Below are positions 57,551-64,000 of a stretch of 64,000 nucleotides of DNA, piece by piece (within the stretch, counting starts at the first letter, position 1; the number at the start of each line of letters is the position of its first letter). The stretch lies in the NCBI GenBank assembly GCA_964503335.1, contig CAZCZZ010000009.1, positions 1-64,000 on the forward strand. The letters are read 5' to 3'. The notes under the pieces are model-generated. The model had not been told where the DNA came from, did not search any database, and saw only the letters and a program-made list of their open reading frames with translations. The translations under genes and the position numbers were made by a program. The DNA comes from CAZCZZ01 sp964503335 (GTDB lineage Bacteria > Verrucomicrobiota > Kiritimatiellia > CAIVKH01).

Positions 57551-58468
57551 CTAAGTGGAGCGTACGCTTCTGGTGAAAAAATCCCACTGTAATTCGGACG
57601 CCGATATATCGCGGTTAATCGATCCCACAAACGACTCCGGCAGGGTGGACGCCCCGCCCGGCCACGTGTGTCCGCCATCCTCCAGCGTCCACCACTCCAC
57701 CGGCGCGCCGCCGCCGATCGGCGAAAAGACCTTCAACACTGCGGCTCCGACGCGCTGTTCCCGCGCCGGCTTCGGTTCGCACACATTGCGTTCCGTCCAT
57801 AGCCGTATCGTGTCCGGGACGCTGCGGCGTGGAACCTTCTCGATGGCGCGCGGCCCGATGCCTCCGGCAAATGCGACGTTCTGATCCTGGAGCCCATGGA
57901 AATGAATCAGCGGAACCGGAGAACCGTGGTCCCTCGGATCCACACCCAGAACCCCCGCGACGCAGGCGATCGCCGCAAAGAGCTTGGGGCGTTCGCACGC
58001 GAGGCGATAGGTCATGAAGCCACCGTTCGAAAAACCCGTGCTGAAGATGCGTCGTGTATCCAGCGGAAAGTAGCCTGCGAGATCGGTCAGCACGGCTTCG
58101 GCAAATCCGACGTCGTCGATCCCATGCTCCCGCGCATAGCCGCAGCAGATCCCCGCGTTGAAGGTCAGCAGGCGCTCGCGGGCAATGCCGGTTCCGGCCG
58201 GATACACCACAAGGAATCCATGCTGGTCAGCCACGTCGTCCATCTTCGAATCATTGCGCTGCTGGTCCGGATTCCCCCCACCGCCGTGCCAGTTCATGAC
58301 CACGGGCCAGCCTGACGGCGGAGCCTCGCACGGCGGGACATGTACGGCATACCAGCGGTCGAGGTTCCCGTGCTTGAGGGTTCGCGTGTACTCGCCTGGA
58401 TTCACCGTGCCCTGGGCCACGAACAACGGTGCACGGTTTACGGATTGAGCGCGTCGGAAGATCGACAT
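57551..58468 (-). CDS. Polyhydroxybutyrate depolymerase/feruloyl esterase-like enzyme 2
   Basis: This 305-residue paralogue has the same scaffold: MNWHGGGGNPDQQRND, YPAGTGIARERLLTFN, Ser in GFSNGGFMTY, Asp in FHGLQDQNV and His in DGGHTWPGG. It lacks a clear signal peptide (it begins MSIFRRAQSVNRAP), unlike its neighbour, so the two may act on different sides of the membrane. The start overlaps the upstream stop in the TGATATG pattern. Tandem duplication of this family inside one operon suggests a substrate with repeated ester bonds, which is an inference. Confidence 0.84.
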   Translation of the reverse strand: MSIFRRAQSVNRAPLFVAQGTVNPGEYTRTLKHGNLDRWYAVHVPPCEAPPSGWPVVMNWHGGGGNPDQQRNDSKMDDVADQHGFLVVYPAGTGIARERLLTFNAGICCGYAREHGIDDVGFAEAVLTDLAGYFPLDTRRIFSTGFSNGGFMTYRLACERPKLFAAIACVAGVLGVDPRDHGSPVPLIHFHGLQDQNVAFAGGIGPRAIEKVPRRSVPDTIRLWTERNVCEPKPAREQRVGAAVLKVFSPIGGGAPVEWWTLEDGGHTWPGGASTLPESFVGSINRDISASELQWDFFTRSVRST

Positions 58469-58469
58469 A

Positions 58470-60548
58470 TCAGCCCGCCTTCCTTGCCAAGACCAGGGCG
58501 TAGCCGGTGATCGTTCCGAAGCGACCAAAGAACCGCTCTTTCGTCTTCTCGACGAGGTCCGCGTCCACTTCGCTATCCAGAGCCTTCTCCCAGAGGAACA
58601 GGTTAAAGCGCTGGCGGAAGGTGTTCCAGCACGGCACGGTGACGTCCACAACCTTCACGTCCTTCCACCCCGCCTTGGAAAGTTCCGACGCGATGTCGCC
58701 GGATATCGGAAGACAGGCCAGCAATGAGCCGCCCGGCTTTAGCTTGGCTGGAATGCTCATGCACGCCCGAATGTCTTGAAGCGAAAGCAGCACATCGGCC
58801 TGTCCTTCCGTGCGCTCAAATCCCCGCGTCTCGAGTGAGGCGAGCGCGGAGACGCTCACATCGCCCGCGACAAGACAGTCCCCGGTGCGCATCGGGAGGA
58901 AGGCGAGCAATTCATCGAGGAGTCGCTCGCTGGCTTCACGTCCATCGCGCGTCTTCATGTCCCACCAGCCGAAGAGACGATGATCCGTGCCGGCGAAGAA
59001 CTGCGAAAGGACATCGTCAATGAACGCATCTTCGCCGTCAGTATCAACGCGCTTCGGCGGGGACTGTGTCGTGGCCTCCGCGTCCGTCGCATGGTTTCCG
59101 AGCCACACTTCCAGCCCGCCGCGGGCATTGGGTTCATAGCGCCAGCCCGCCGGACCATGAACCGCAACCTCGGGCCCGAAGGGATTAGCCGTGCCGACAA
59201 AGAGTCCGTGCGGCGTGGAGACCAGCGTGCGCACGCCGTAGTTGCAGGGATTGTCGAAACCGTTGCGCGTCACCGGCAGCCAAACGCGTCCGTCCCGTGT
59301 GCGCCACAAATCGAAGCCGCCCATACGATCCATCAGCAGGCTCTCGCGTTCCGGGTCGAGCAATCGGCGCTTGTCCGCCGGCCACTTGTCGCGCGGCACA
59401 AAGGGAAGCAATCCGCCCCATGAGAACGTGCCCGCGTAGAGCCATCCCTCATGAACGCACATGCGCCATACGTAGGTGTTTGAAATCTTGTCGAAGCCGG
59501 GCCCGAGTCCGCTGAGCGGCGACTTCAAACCTTGTGGCGTCATGCGTCCATCGCCCACCAGCAGCTCCCACGAATCGTCGGCATGGAGGCGCAGCACTTC
59601 AATCGGCGCGGGTCCGATGCCGTGTTTGCGGTCGTATCCGCCGTTGGTGATCGCTGTGCCGATGTAGAGGTCATCGCCGAAGACACAGAAGCTGGCCACG
59701 GCTTCGTTGATCGGACCGCGCCCCGCGCCGCGTTCGAGCACGGGTGTCCACCGGTACGGCGGTTCGCCCTGTGCCTTCGTCTTCCAGATCTGGAAGCCAT
59801 CGGGATTCATCGTCGCCGCGTACAGGTGATCGTTGAATACGATCATCTCAAAGATCGTTTCGTTGTGAGGGTCGCCAAAGTTCTCGTCGTTCGCTTGTAC
59901 CCAGTCATCGCGTTCAGGGTCCTTGCACGTGAGCACAATCGCGACGCCGGCCTTGTTGCCCGACCCGACACGTCCGGTCGGTGCCGTGAAGAAGCGATCG
60001 CGGAAAACGAGGAGCGGGCGGAACGTGTTGAACTGGCTCGCGGCAAAGCCTTTGAAGGTGATTCGCTCGAAGTCGGTACCGTTCGTCGTGCGCATGAGGA
60101 GCGGACCGGGACCACCCTGCGGCGACCAGGTCATCAGATACAGTGAATCCTCGCTGTCACCGGGCCGACGATGAATCAGCGTGTTGCGGATACCGAGGAA
60201 CACCGGGACTTCCCCGCCGTCCGCCTTCTTGAACATCGGCGAGACGAGCGTCTTCTCCCACGTGCCCGCCACCGGATCAAACCGCCAGATCTGTCCGCGG
60301 ATGTCGAATTCCTTGTACGGATCCTCTTTCGCAGGCCGGATCGGAAAGTGCGGCCACTTGCGGAGGTATTCGTTGCGGTTGTAGAGCAGCGCCAGAACGC
60401 ACCGCGTCGTACCGACATACAGCCGCTCCTTGAACCAAGCCATCGCGTGCGGATAAGAGTTGTGCCCGTCCCCAAACCCCGCCTGCGCAATCATCCGGAA
60501 CTGGCCCGTATGCAGGCCGGTAGACTGGGTTAGTACATCAGACACCAT
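58470..60548 (-). CDS. Beta-propeller protein with C-terminal methyltransferase-like domain
   Basis: The 692-residue protein has a large N-terminal region (about 1-520) rich in Trp/Gly/Asp strand repeats of the type LYVGTTRC, GQIWRFDPVAGTWEK, DDLYIGTAITNGGYD, GWLYAGTFSWGG and GGFDLWRTRDGRVWLPV, as in Kelch/PQQ-type beta-propellers. The C-terminal 150 residues (LLDELLAFLPMRTGDCLVAGDV, ASLETRGFERTEGQADVLLSLQDI and LKPGGSLLACLPI) resemble a class I methyltransferase-like Rossmann fold, although the glycine motif is atypical. The ATG lies next to the first of two 15-bp palindromes, so a later start at 60494 is possible. It sits between an AP-superfamily hydrolase and the esterases in the same operon. 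Substrate unknown. Confidence 0.65.
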   Translation of the reverse strand: MVSDVLTQSTGLHTGQFRMIAQAGFGDGHNSYPHAMAWFKERLYVGTTRCVLALLYNRNEYLRKWPHFPIRPAKEDPYKEFDIRGQIWRFDPVAGTWEKTLVSPMFKKADGGEVPVFLGIRNTLIHRRPGDSEDSLYLMTWSPQGGPGPLLMRTTNGTDFERITFKGFAASQFNTFRPLLVFRDRFFTAPTGRVGSGNKAGVAIVLTCKDPERDDWVQANDENFGDPHNETIFEMIVFNDHLYAATMNPDGFQIWKTKAQGEPPYRWTPVLERGAGRGPINEAVASFCVFGDDLYIGTAITNGGYDRKHGIGPAPIEVLRLHADDSWELLVGDGRMTPQGLKSPLSGLGPGFDKISNTYVWRMCVHEGWLYAGTFSWGGLLPFVPRDKWPADKRRLLDPERESLLMDRMGGFDLWRTRDGRVWLPVTRNGFDNPCNYGVRTLVSTPHGLFVGTANPFGPEVAVHGPAGWRYEPNARGGLEVWLGNHATDAEATTQSPPKRVDTDGEDAFIDDVLSQFFAGTDHRLFGWWDMKTRDGREASERLLDELLAFLPMRTGDCLVAGDVSVSALASLETRGFERTEGQADVLLSLQDIRACMSIPAKLKPGGSLLACLPISGDIASELSKAGWKDVKVVDVTVPCWNTFRQRFNLFLWEKALDSEVDADLVEKTKERFFGRFGTITGYALVLARKAG

Positions 60549-60549
60549 G

Positions 60550-60596
60550 TTCCAACCATTGGAACACAAGGAGGCGGGTTTTTCCAGTGATTGGAG
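60550..60596. promoter_or_regulatory. Pair of 15-bp palindromes, TTCCAACCATTGGAA and TTCCAGTGATTGGAG
   Basis: The palindromes lie at 60550-60564 and 60582-60596, a 32-bp period, in the 126-bp gap between the AP-superfamily gene and the beta-propeller gene. The first ends one base from the propeller ATG, taking the place of a ribosome binding site. The second is slightly degenerate. Confidence 0.6.
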
Positions 60597-60674
60597 ACGG
60601 GGACGACGAATGGTCGAGGGTCTATGGTTAATGGAGGAATCCGAAACCATCAACCATCCAACCATCAACCATTT

Positions 60675-62267
60675 CTACTCGATATATCCCAAGGCCCGAA
60701 GCTGGTCGTAGACCATGTCCTTTTCTTCCTTGGTCTTCTCGCCGGAGGTCTCCGTCGACGCTTTCGAGTCGTCCTCGCGCTCTTCGGCAGGACCGCCGTG
60801 CTCCACGGGGTTTTCGGCGACGAAGGCGGGATCGAAGGCGGCCAGCGGCAGCTTGCCTTCGAAGTTCGAAGGGACGGGAAGGCCGAGGCTGTAGATGATC
60901 GCGGGGGCGACATCGAGGATCGACATGCGGTCGAGCTTGGTGCCGGCTTTGATGCCATCGCCTGCTGCGAAGAAGATGCCTTCGGGATAGTGCGAGCCCT
61001 TCACGGATTCCTTCTTCTCGGCGACGCTCTTTCCGGGCTGTGTGGAAACGAAGCTGTAGTCGCTGATCGTGATCGTGATATCGGGTGCGAGGTGCGAGGC
61101 AGGTCCGGGGAATGTCGTCTCGCGGAACATGACATCCTTGATGAGTGTCTTGCCGGTCGACGGATCGACAATCTTCGCCTTCAACTGGTCCGCCAGCTTG
61201 CCGCGGAATGCGGTGTATTCCTCGGCCTTGATGCCCGCCTTGCCGGGCTTGTCGGCGATGCGGATGAAGACGCCGTTACCGCTCAGCGTCGGGCAATAGG
61301 CGACCGTCTTCGTCCAGTCGAGATCGAGCGTCTTGTGCTCGTCGGCCTTCTCTTCCACGACCGTCCCGGGCTTCCAGGCGAGGTAGCCGAGTTCCTGAAG
61401 GGCCTGGTTGAGGCGGATGGTCCAATAGACCGGGCCGAAGCCGTGGTCGGACGCGATGAAGACGCGGGACATCGGACCCGCCATCGTGACGATGTCCTTT
61501 AGTGCTGCATCCAGTTCGCGGAAGTACTGGTAGCAGAGCTCGCGGATCTCCAGATGCCACGGCTCGGGATTCTTCGGGAAGATCGCGGGATCAAGAAACT
61601 CCCAGCAGAGGTGCTGGATCTTGTCCACGCCGTCGAACACGATCGACACGAGGTCGGTCGGCTCCTTCTTCATCACAAACTTCAGGACCTGGAACCACTG
61701 GCGCTCGCGCGCAATGTGATCGGTCACCCACTTCGCGTATTCCTCGCGCGGGGTATTGCCGGTCGCCTGCTCAAGGTGCTCGAAATCCCAGCACATCGCC
61801 TTCGCGTCGAACCACGGCTGCGCTTTCAGGCGCTCGTACAGCGACGACGGATGCGAGTGGCGGCGCAGGTGCTTCCAATGCGTCATGCCGGGAATCACCA
61901 CGCCGCAGACCGGCGTGACAGGAGCCGTCATGACGAAGTTAAGAGCCGTGACCTTGCGGTTCTGTCGGTTCGCGATGGACCAGATCGTTTCGCAGCGCAC
62001 GTCGCGCGAATCATAGAGTGTGAAGAACACGTGTTCGCCTTCGTCCGTGCCGTGGATGAAGTCGAGGATGCCGTGATGCCCCGGGCTGCGGCCCGTGTAC
62101 ATCGAGGTGAAAGCGGGTGGCGTCAGCGGATGCGCGGTGGACATCAGGATTCCCTGGGCGCCGCGGGCGAGGAACTCCTTGAGGAAGGGCATGATGCCCT
62201 GCTCCATCAGGGGATTGAGAACGGTGTACGTCGCACCGTCGAGACCGATAAGAAGTGTCTGGGCCAT
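60675..62267 (-). CDS. Alkaline-phosphatase-superfamily hydrolase (type I phosphodiesterase/nucleotide pyrophosphatase-like)
   Basis: The 530-residue enzyme has the NPP/AP-superfamily core: LLIGLDGATYTVLNPLM, the nucleophile Thr/Ser loop in PAFTSMYTG, FDGVDKIQHLCW, IASDHGFGP and SHLAPDITI-type metal-binding segments. It ends with the acidic tail and DQLRALGYIE, a C-terminal pattern frequent in this family. The start at 62267 (ATG) leaves the metal site intact; an upstream ATG would add 11 residues overlapping the ACP stop. It is the third gene after the synthase end and the ACP. Such enzymes transfer or remove phospho-head groups, so a role in modifying a lipid product is reasonable but inferred. 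Confidence 0.87.
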   Translation of the reverse strand: MAQTLLIGLDGATYTVLNPLMEQGIMPFLKEFLARGAQGILMSTAHPLTPPAFTSMYTGRSPGHHGILDFIHGTDEGEHVFFTLYDSRDVRCETIWSIANRQNRKVTALNFVMTAPVTPVCGVVIPGMTHWKHLRRHSHPSSLYERLKAQPWFDAKAMCWDFEHLEQATGNTPREEYAKWVTDHIARERQWFQVLKFVMKKEPTDLVSIVFDGVDKIQHLCWEFLDPAIFPKNPEPWHLEIRELCYQYFRELDAALKDIVTMAGPMSRVFIASDHGFGPVYWTIRLNQALQELGYLAWKPGTVVEEKADEHKTLDLDWTKTVAYCPTLSGNGVFIRIADKPGKAGIKAEEYTAFRGKLADQLKAKIVDPSTGKTLIKDVMFRETTFPGPASHLAPDITITISDYSFVSTQPGKSVAEKKESVKGSHYPEGIFFAAGDGIKAGTKLDRMSILDVAPAIIYSLGLPVPSNFEGKLPLAAFDPAFVAENPVEHGGPAEEREDDSKASTETSGEKTKEEKDMVYDQLRALGYIE

Positions 62268-62280
62268 GGTCGTTTCCGGA

Positions 62281-62580
62281 TCAGGACGCCTGTGGCGCAT
62301 TCAGCTGCGCAACCAGGAAATCCGCGAGTTGACCGACCGTGAAATCGGAATACTTTCCGTCCTTCAAGACCAGCTTGTGAAAGGGCAGTTTGCGGCGCTT
62401 GAACTTCGTCTCAATCGCGCCAACGAGTTCCACAACATCCGTGGACTGAAAATCCAAGTCACCCACCAGCTTGGAATCCGGACCAATCGTGCCCGAGAAA
62501 CCGCTATCAAAGTCCTGAATCATTTCCGCGACGACGGTCGTCACATCCTTCAAGACCTGTTCATGTGTCCATGTCGACAT
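62281..62580 (-). CDS. Acyl carrier protein
   Basis: This 99-residue protein has the four-helix acyl carrier layout. The expected phosphopantetheine serine lies in DFQSTDVVELVGAIE (Ser53), in place of the usual DSL, which is common in carrier proteins of specialised pathways. It begins 27 bases after the synthase stop and the AP-type gene follows 14 bases later. Because a PPTase domain is encoded directly upstream, it is likely to be the carrier of this locus rather than the fatty-acid synthase carrier. Function beyond that is inferred. Confidence 0.85.
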   Translation of the reverse strand: MSTWTHEQVLKDVTTVVAEMIQDFDSGFSGTIGPDSKLVGDLDFQSTDVVELVGAIETKFKRRKLPFHKLVLKDGKYSDFTVGQLADFLVAQLNAPQAS

Positions 62581-62606
62581 ATCCCACCACTCCTAACGGT
62601 CACAAA

Positions 62607-64000
62607 TTATGAAAAACGCAAAACGGATATAATGCTTTCCGCCCGCCGCCACGTCAAAGAGGAAAGTGTCTTTTCGCCGGCCAATCTTGCCCAATCTCCT
62701 GCTGCAGTGATCTTTACATTGCCTTCAACAATCTCTGTAACCCTCAAATCCCTAGGGTCATGCTGAAGCCCTACACCAAGGGCTTTTGAGGCCGCTTCCT
62801 TGGCGCACCACATCATCAAGCCGGTTTCGTGCCGTTCGTCCGCCTGTTCGAGCCGCGCCTTCTCATCGGCAGTGAACGCGCCTTGGATAAAGTCGTCGCT
62901 GAGGGGCCGCAGGTTCTCCACGTCAATGCCCAGTTCCCCGTCGCCCGCACTCCCGACAATGGCAACGGCAACCCCATCAGTATGGGCAAACGAAACCACC
63001 AGGTCTTCCTTGGCAAGATCCTTCCATGCCCCGGTGACGTACGGACGACCTTTCTCCGTCTTGGCGATATGAATATCCGGCGACGCCAACCGCAGCCCGT
63101 GAAACTCCTGGAGATAGATGCGCACGGCATCCTTCACGACGGCGCGACCGATCAGCCACTGGATGCGCCGTCGGTCCGTCCAGTCCTTCGTCCGCCAATG
63201 CTCCCGCTCCTCCTCATCAAGCACAAGGAATGCGAGCATCTTGTGCCAGATGCGATGGCTGCTCTCCAACAGCTCCGCGGAGATGGGTTTGGAGACGCAG
63301 CACACCGTGTGTGCCAGCGGACTCCTGATCTGGTCACTCACGAAGCTATCCGCTGCGCGAAGGAACATACGGTGAAGGACCGGTGTGATGTCGAATGTGC
63401 GATCCTCCCAGCCCGTCACGGCAACCTGTACGCGACCTTTATCATCGATAGCCGTGATGTCGGCGATCGACGTGAGATCGGTGCGACCGGTGATGCGGAG
63501 TTGGACGTTGAGTTCTGTGCCCACGGGCAGCAACGGACCAAAGAAGCGCACTTCCGTGATCCGCACGGGGAAGAAAACGATGCCATCGAACGGCTTGTAG
63601 GCGCCCCACATGTTCAGAACCGCTCCGACGCTGTCGAGCAGCACGGGATCCATGGCGAAGCCAGGCTCGGGATGCGACCGGATCAAGTCGTCACGCGGCA
63701 GCACCTCGACCGTTCCCGTGACACCTCCCTGGGACCAGTCACCGATCTTCGTGATGCCGCTCATGCGCGGACCGTGGAAGAGTCGATCCGGATAGAGCGC
63801 ATCCCCCACCCAATCGCACTTCACCGCATCCTTCAGCGGCGGAACCGACGCGATAGGCGCAGGCGGATACGCATCCTCCAACACGACGGTGGCTTCAATA
63901 AGCGCCGGCTTGAATGCCGCCCGGGGGTCGTCGGGTACGTGATCGCGAATTTCGCCGCGGACTTCAACGCGTCCGCCGCCGCTCAATACGCGGGCATTGA
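62607..64000 (-). CDS. C-terminal part of polyketide/secondary-lipid synthase: dehydratase plus 4'-phosphopantetheinyl transferase
   Basis: The frame is open to the window edge, so only the last 463 residues of a larger protein are visible. Residues up to about 215 resemble the second hot-dog half of a polyketide synthase dehydratase, with the catalytic-type DPVLLDSVGAVLNMW and the matching strands of the PS-DH fold. After an interdomain helix, the C-terminal part is a Sfp-like phosphopantetheinyl transferase: VVSFAHTDGVAVAIV, GIDVENLRPLSDDF and WCAKEAASKALGVGL. A PPTase fused to a PKS or PUFA-type synthase makes the megasynthase self-activating. An ACP follows at once. Whether it is a PUFA, glycolipid or polyketide synthase needs the missing upstream domains; no stop or frame break is seen at the edge. 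Confidence 0.82.
   Translation of the reverse strand, partial: NARVLSGGGRVEVRGEIRDHVPDDPRAAFKPALIEATVVLEDAYPPAPIASVPPLKDAVKCDWVGDALYPDRLFHGPRMSGITKIGDWSQGGVTGTVEVLPRDDLIRSHPEPGFAMDPVLLDSVGAVLNMWGAYKPFDGIVFFPVRITEVRFFGPLLPVGTELNVQLRITGRTDLTSIADITAIDDKGRVQVAVTGWEDRTFDITPVLHRMFLRAADSFVSDQIRSPLAHTVCCVSKPISAELLESSHRIWHKMLAFLVLDEEEREHWRTKDWTDRRRIQWLIGRAVVKDAVRIYLQEFHGLRLASPDIHIAKTEKGRPYVTGAWKDLAKEDLVVSFAHTDGVAVAIVGSAGDGELGIDVENLRPLSDDFIQGAFTADEKARLEQADERHETGLMMWCAKEAASKALGVGLQHDPRDLRVTEIVEGNVKITAAGDWARLAGEKTLSSLTWRRAESIISVLRFS

Overview
The window is a GC-rich, gene-dense bacterial segment with three runs of exactly 100 Ns (30780-30879, 36499-36598, 42721-42820), so it is a scaffolded draft assembly and probably a metagenome bin. 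The gene content points to the Verrucomicrobiota/Kiritimatiellota side of the PVC superphylum. The strongest marker is a five-gene pilus-like locus in the same order as Akkermansia Amuc_1102-1101-1100-1099-1098. Short palindromic intergenic repeats of the form TTCCAANNNTTGGAA, which I associate with Kiritimatiellales, agree with this, but the phylum call is an inference.

Layout. 1-5.1 kb (minus): glycogen phosphorylase (cut by the window edge), a PHP phosphoesterase, DsbD and a thioredoxin-fold lipoprotein that has lost both active-site cysteines. 5.3-7.6 kb (plus): an orphan membrane protein and a CCA-adding-type nucleotidyltransferase. 7.7-22 kb (minus): site-2 protease, O-antigen-ligase-like protein, 5'-nucleotidase, the tig-clpP-clpX proteostasis operon behind a clear sigma-70-type promoter, a VWA protein, Rho, CoaE, an STT3-like membrane glycosyltransferase and a stand-alone 5'-3' exonuclease. 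22-29.7 kb (minus): the pilus-like locus (secretin, Amuc_1099-, Amuc_1100-like, PilM-PilN fusion, Amuc_1102-like), again with a near-consensus promoter. 30.2-35.4 kb (plus, divergent): six pseudopilin/minor pilin genes of G, G, I/V, J/W, K/X and H/FimT type. Together these two blocks are most of a type II secretion/type IV pilus-like envelope machine without its ATPase, platform protein or prepilin peptidase, which must lie elsewhere.

35.5-48.5 kb is mixed accessory and housekeeping content: a large secreted modular surface protein, a VapBC-like toxin-antitoxin pair, a secreted repeat protein coupled to a HEAT-repeat protein and a HEAT-RNA-methyltransferase fusion, TsaD, a CtpA-type protease and a membrane-anchored TPR protein. 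48.5-51.7 kb (minus) holds ThiD and ComEC, whose C-terminal metallo-beta-lactamase-like domain has lost its metal ligands.

51.8-64 kb carries a TolC-family protein (plus) and a tightly packed minus-strand run: the end of a polyketide/secondary-lipid synthase (dehydratase plus 4'-phosphopantetheinyl transferase), an acyl carrier protein, an alkaline-phosphatase-superfamily hydrolase, a beta-propeller/methyltransferase-like fusion, two tandem polyhydroxybutyrate-depolymerase-type esterases, a TPR protein and an exporter-like protein that fuses a PqqD-like domain, an M50-protease-like membrane domain with a ruined HExxH, and an HlyD adaptor. I read this as a candidate biosynthesis-and-export locus for an unknown acyl product; it is the best candidate here for an undescribed system.

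The intergenic spaces are unusually structured: three pairs of 15-bp palindromes at a 31-32 bp period, two nested inverted repeats of about 190 bp in equivalent positions, three copies of an AGGCTGTAG...CTACAGCCT element, a shared 34-bp sequence and several strong hairpins. I saw no rRNA, tRNA, CRISPR array, insertion sequence or prophage.
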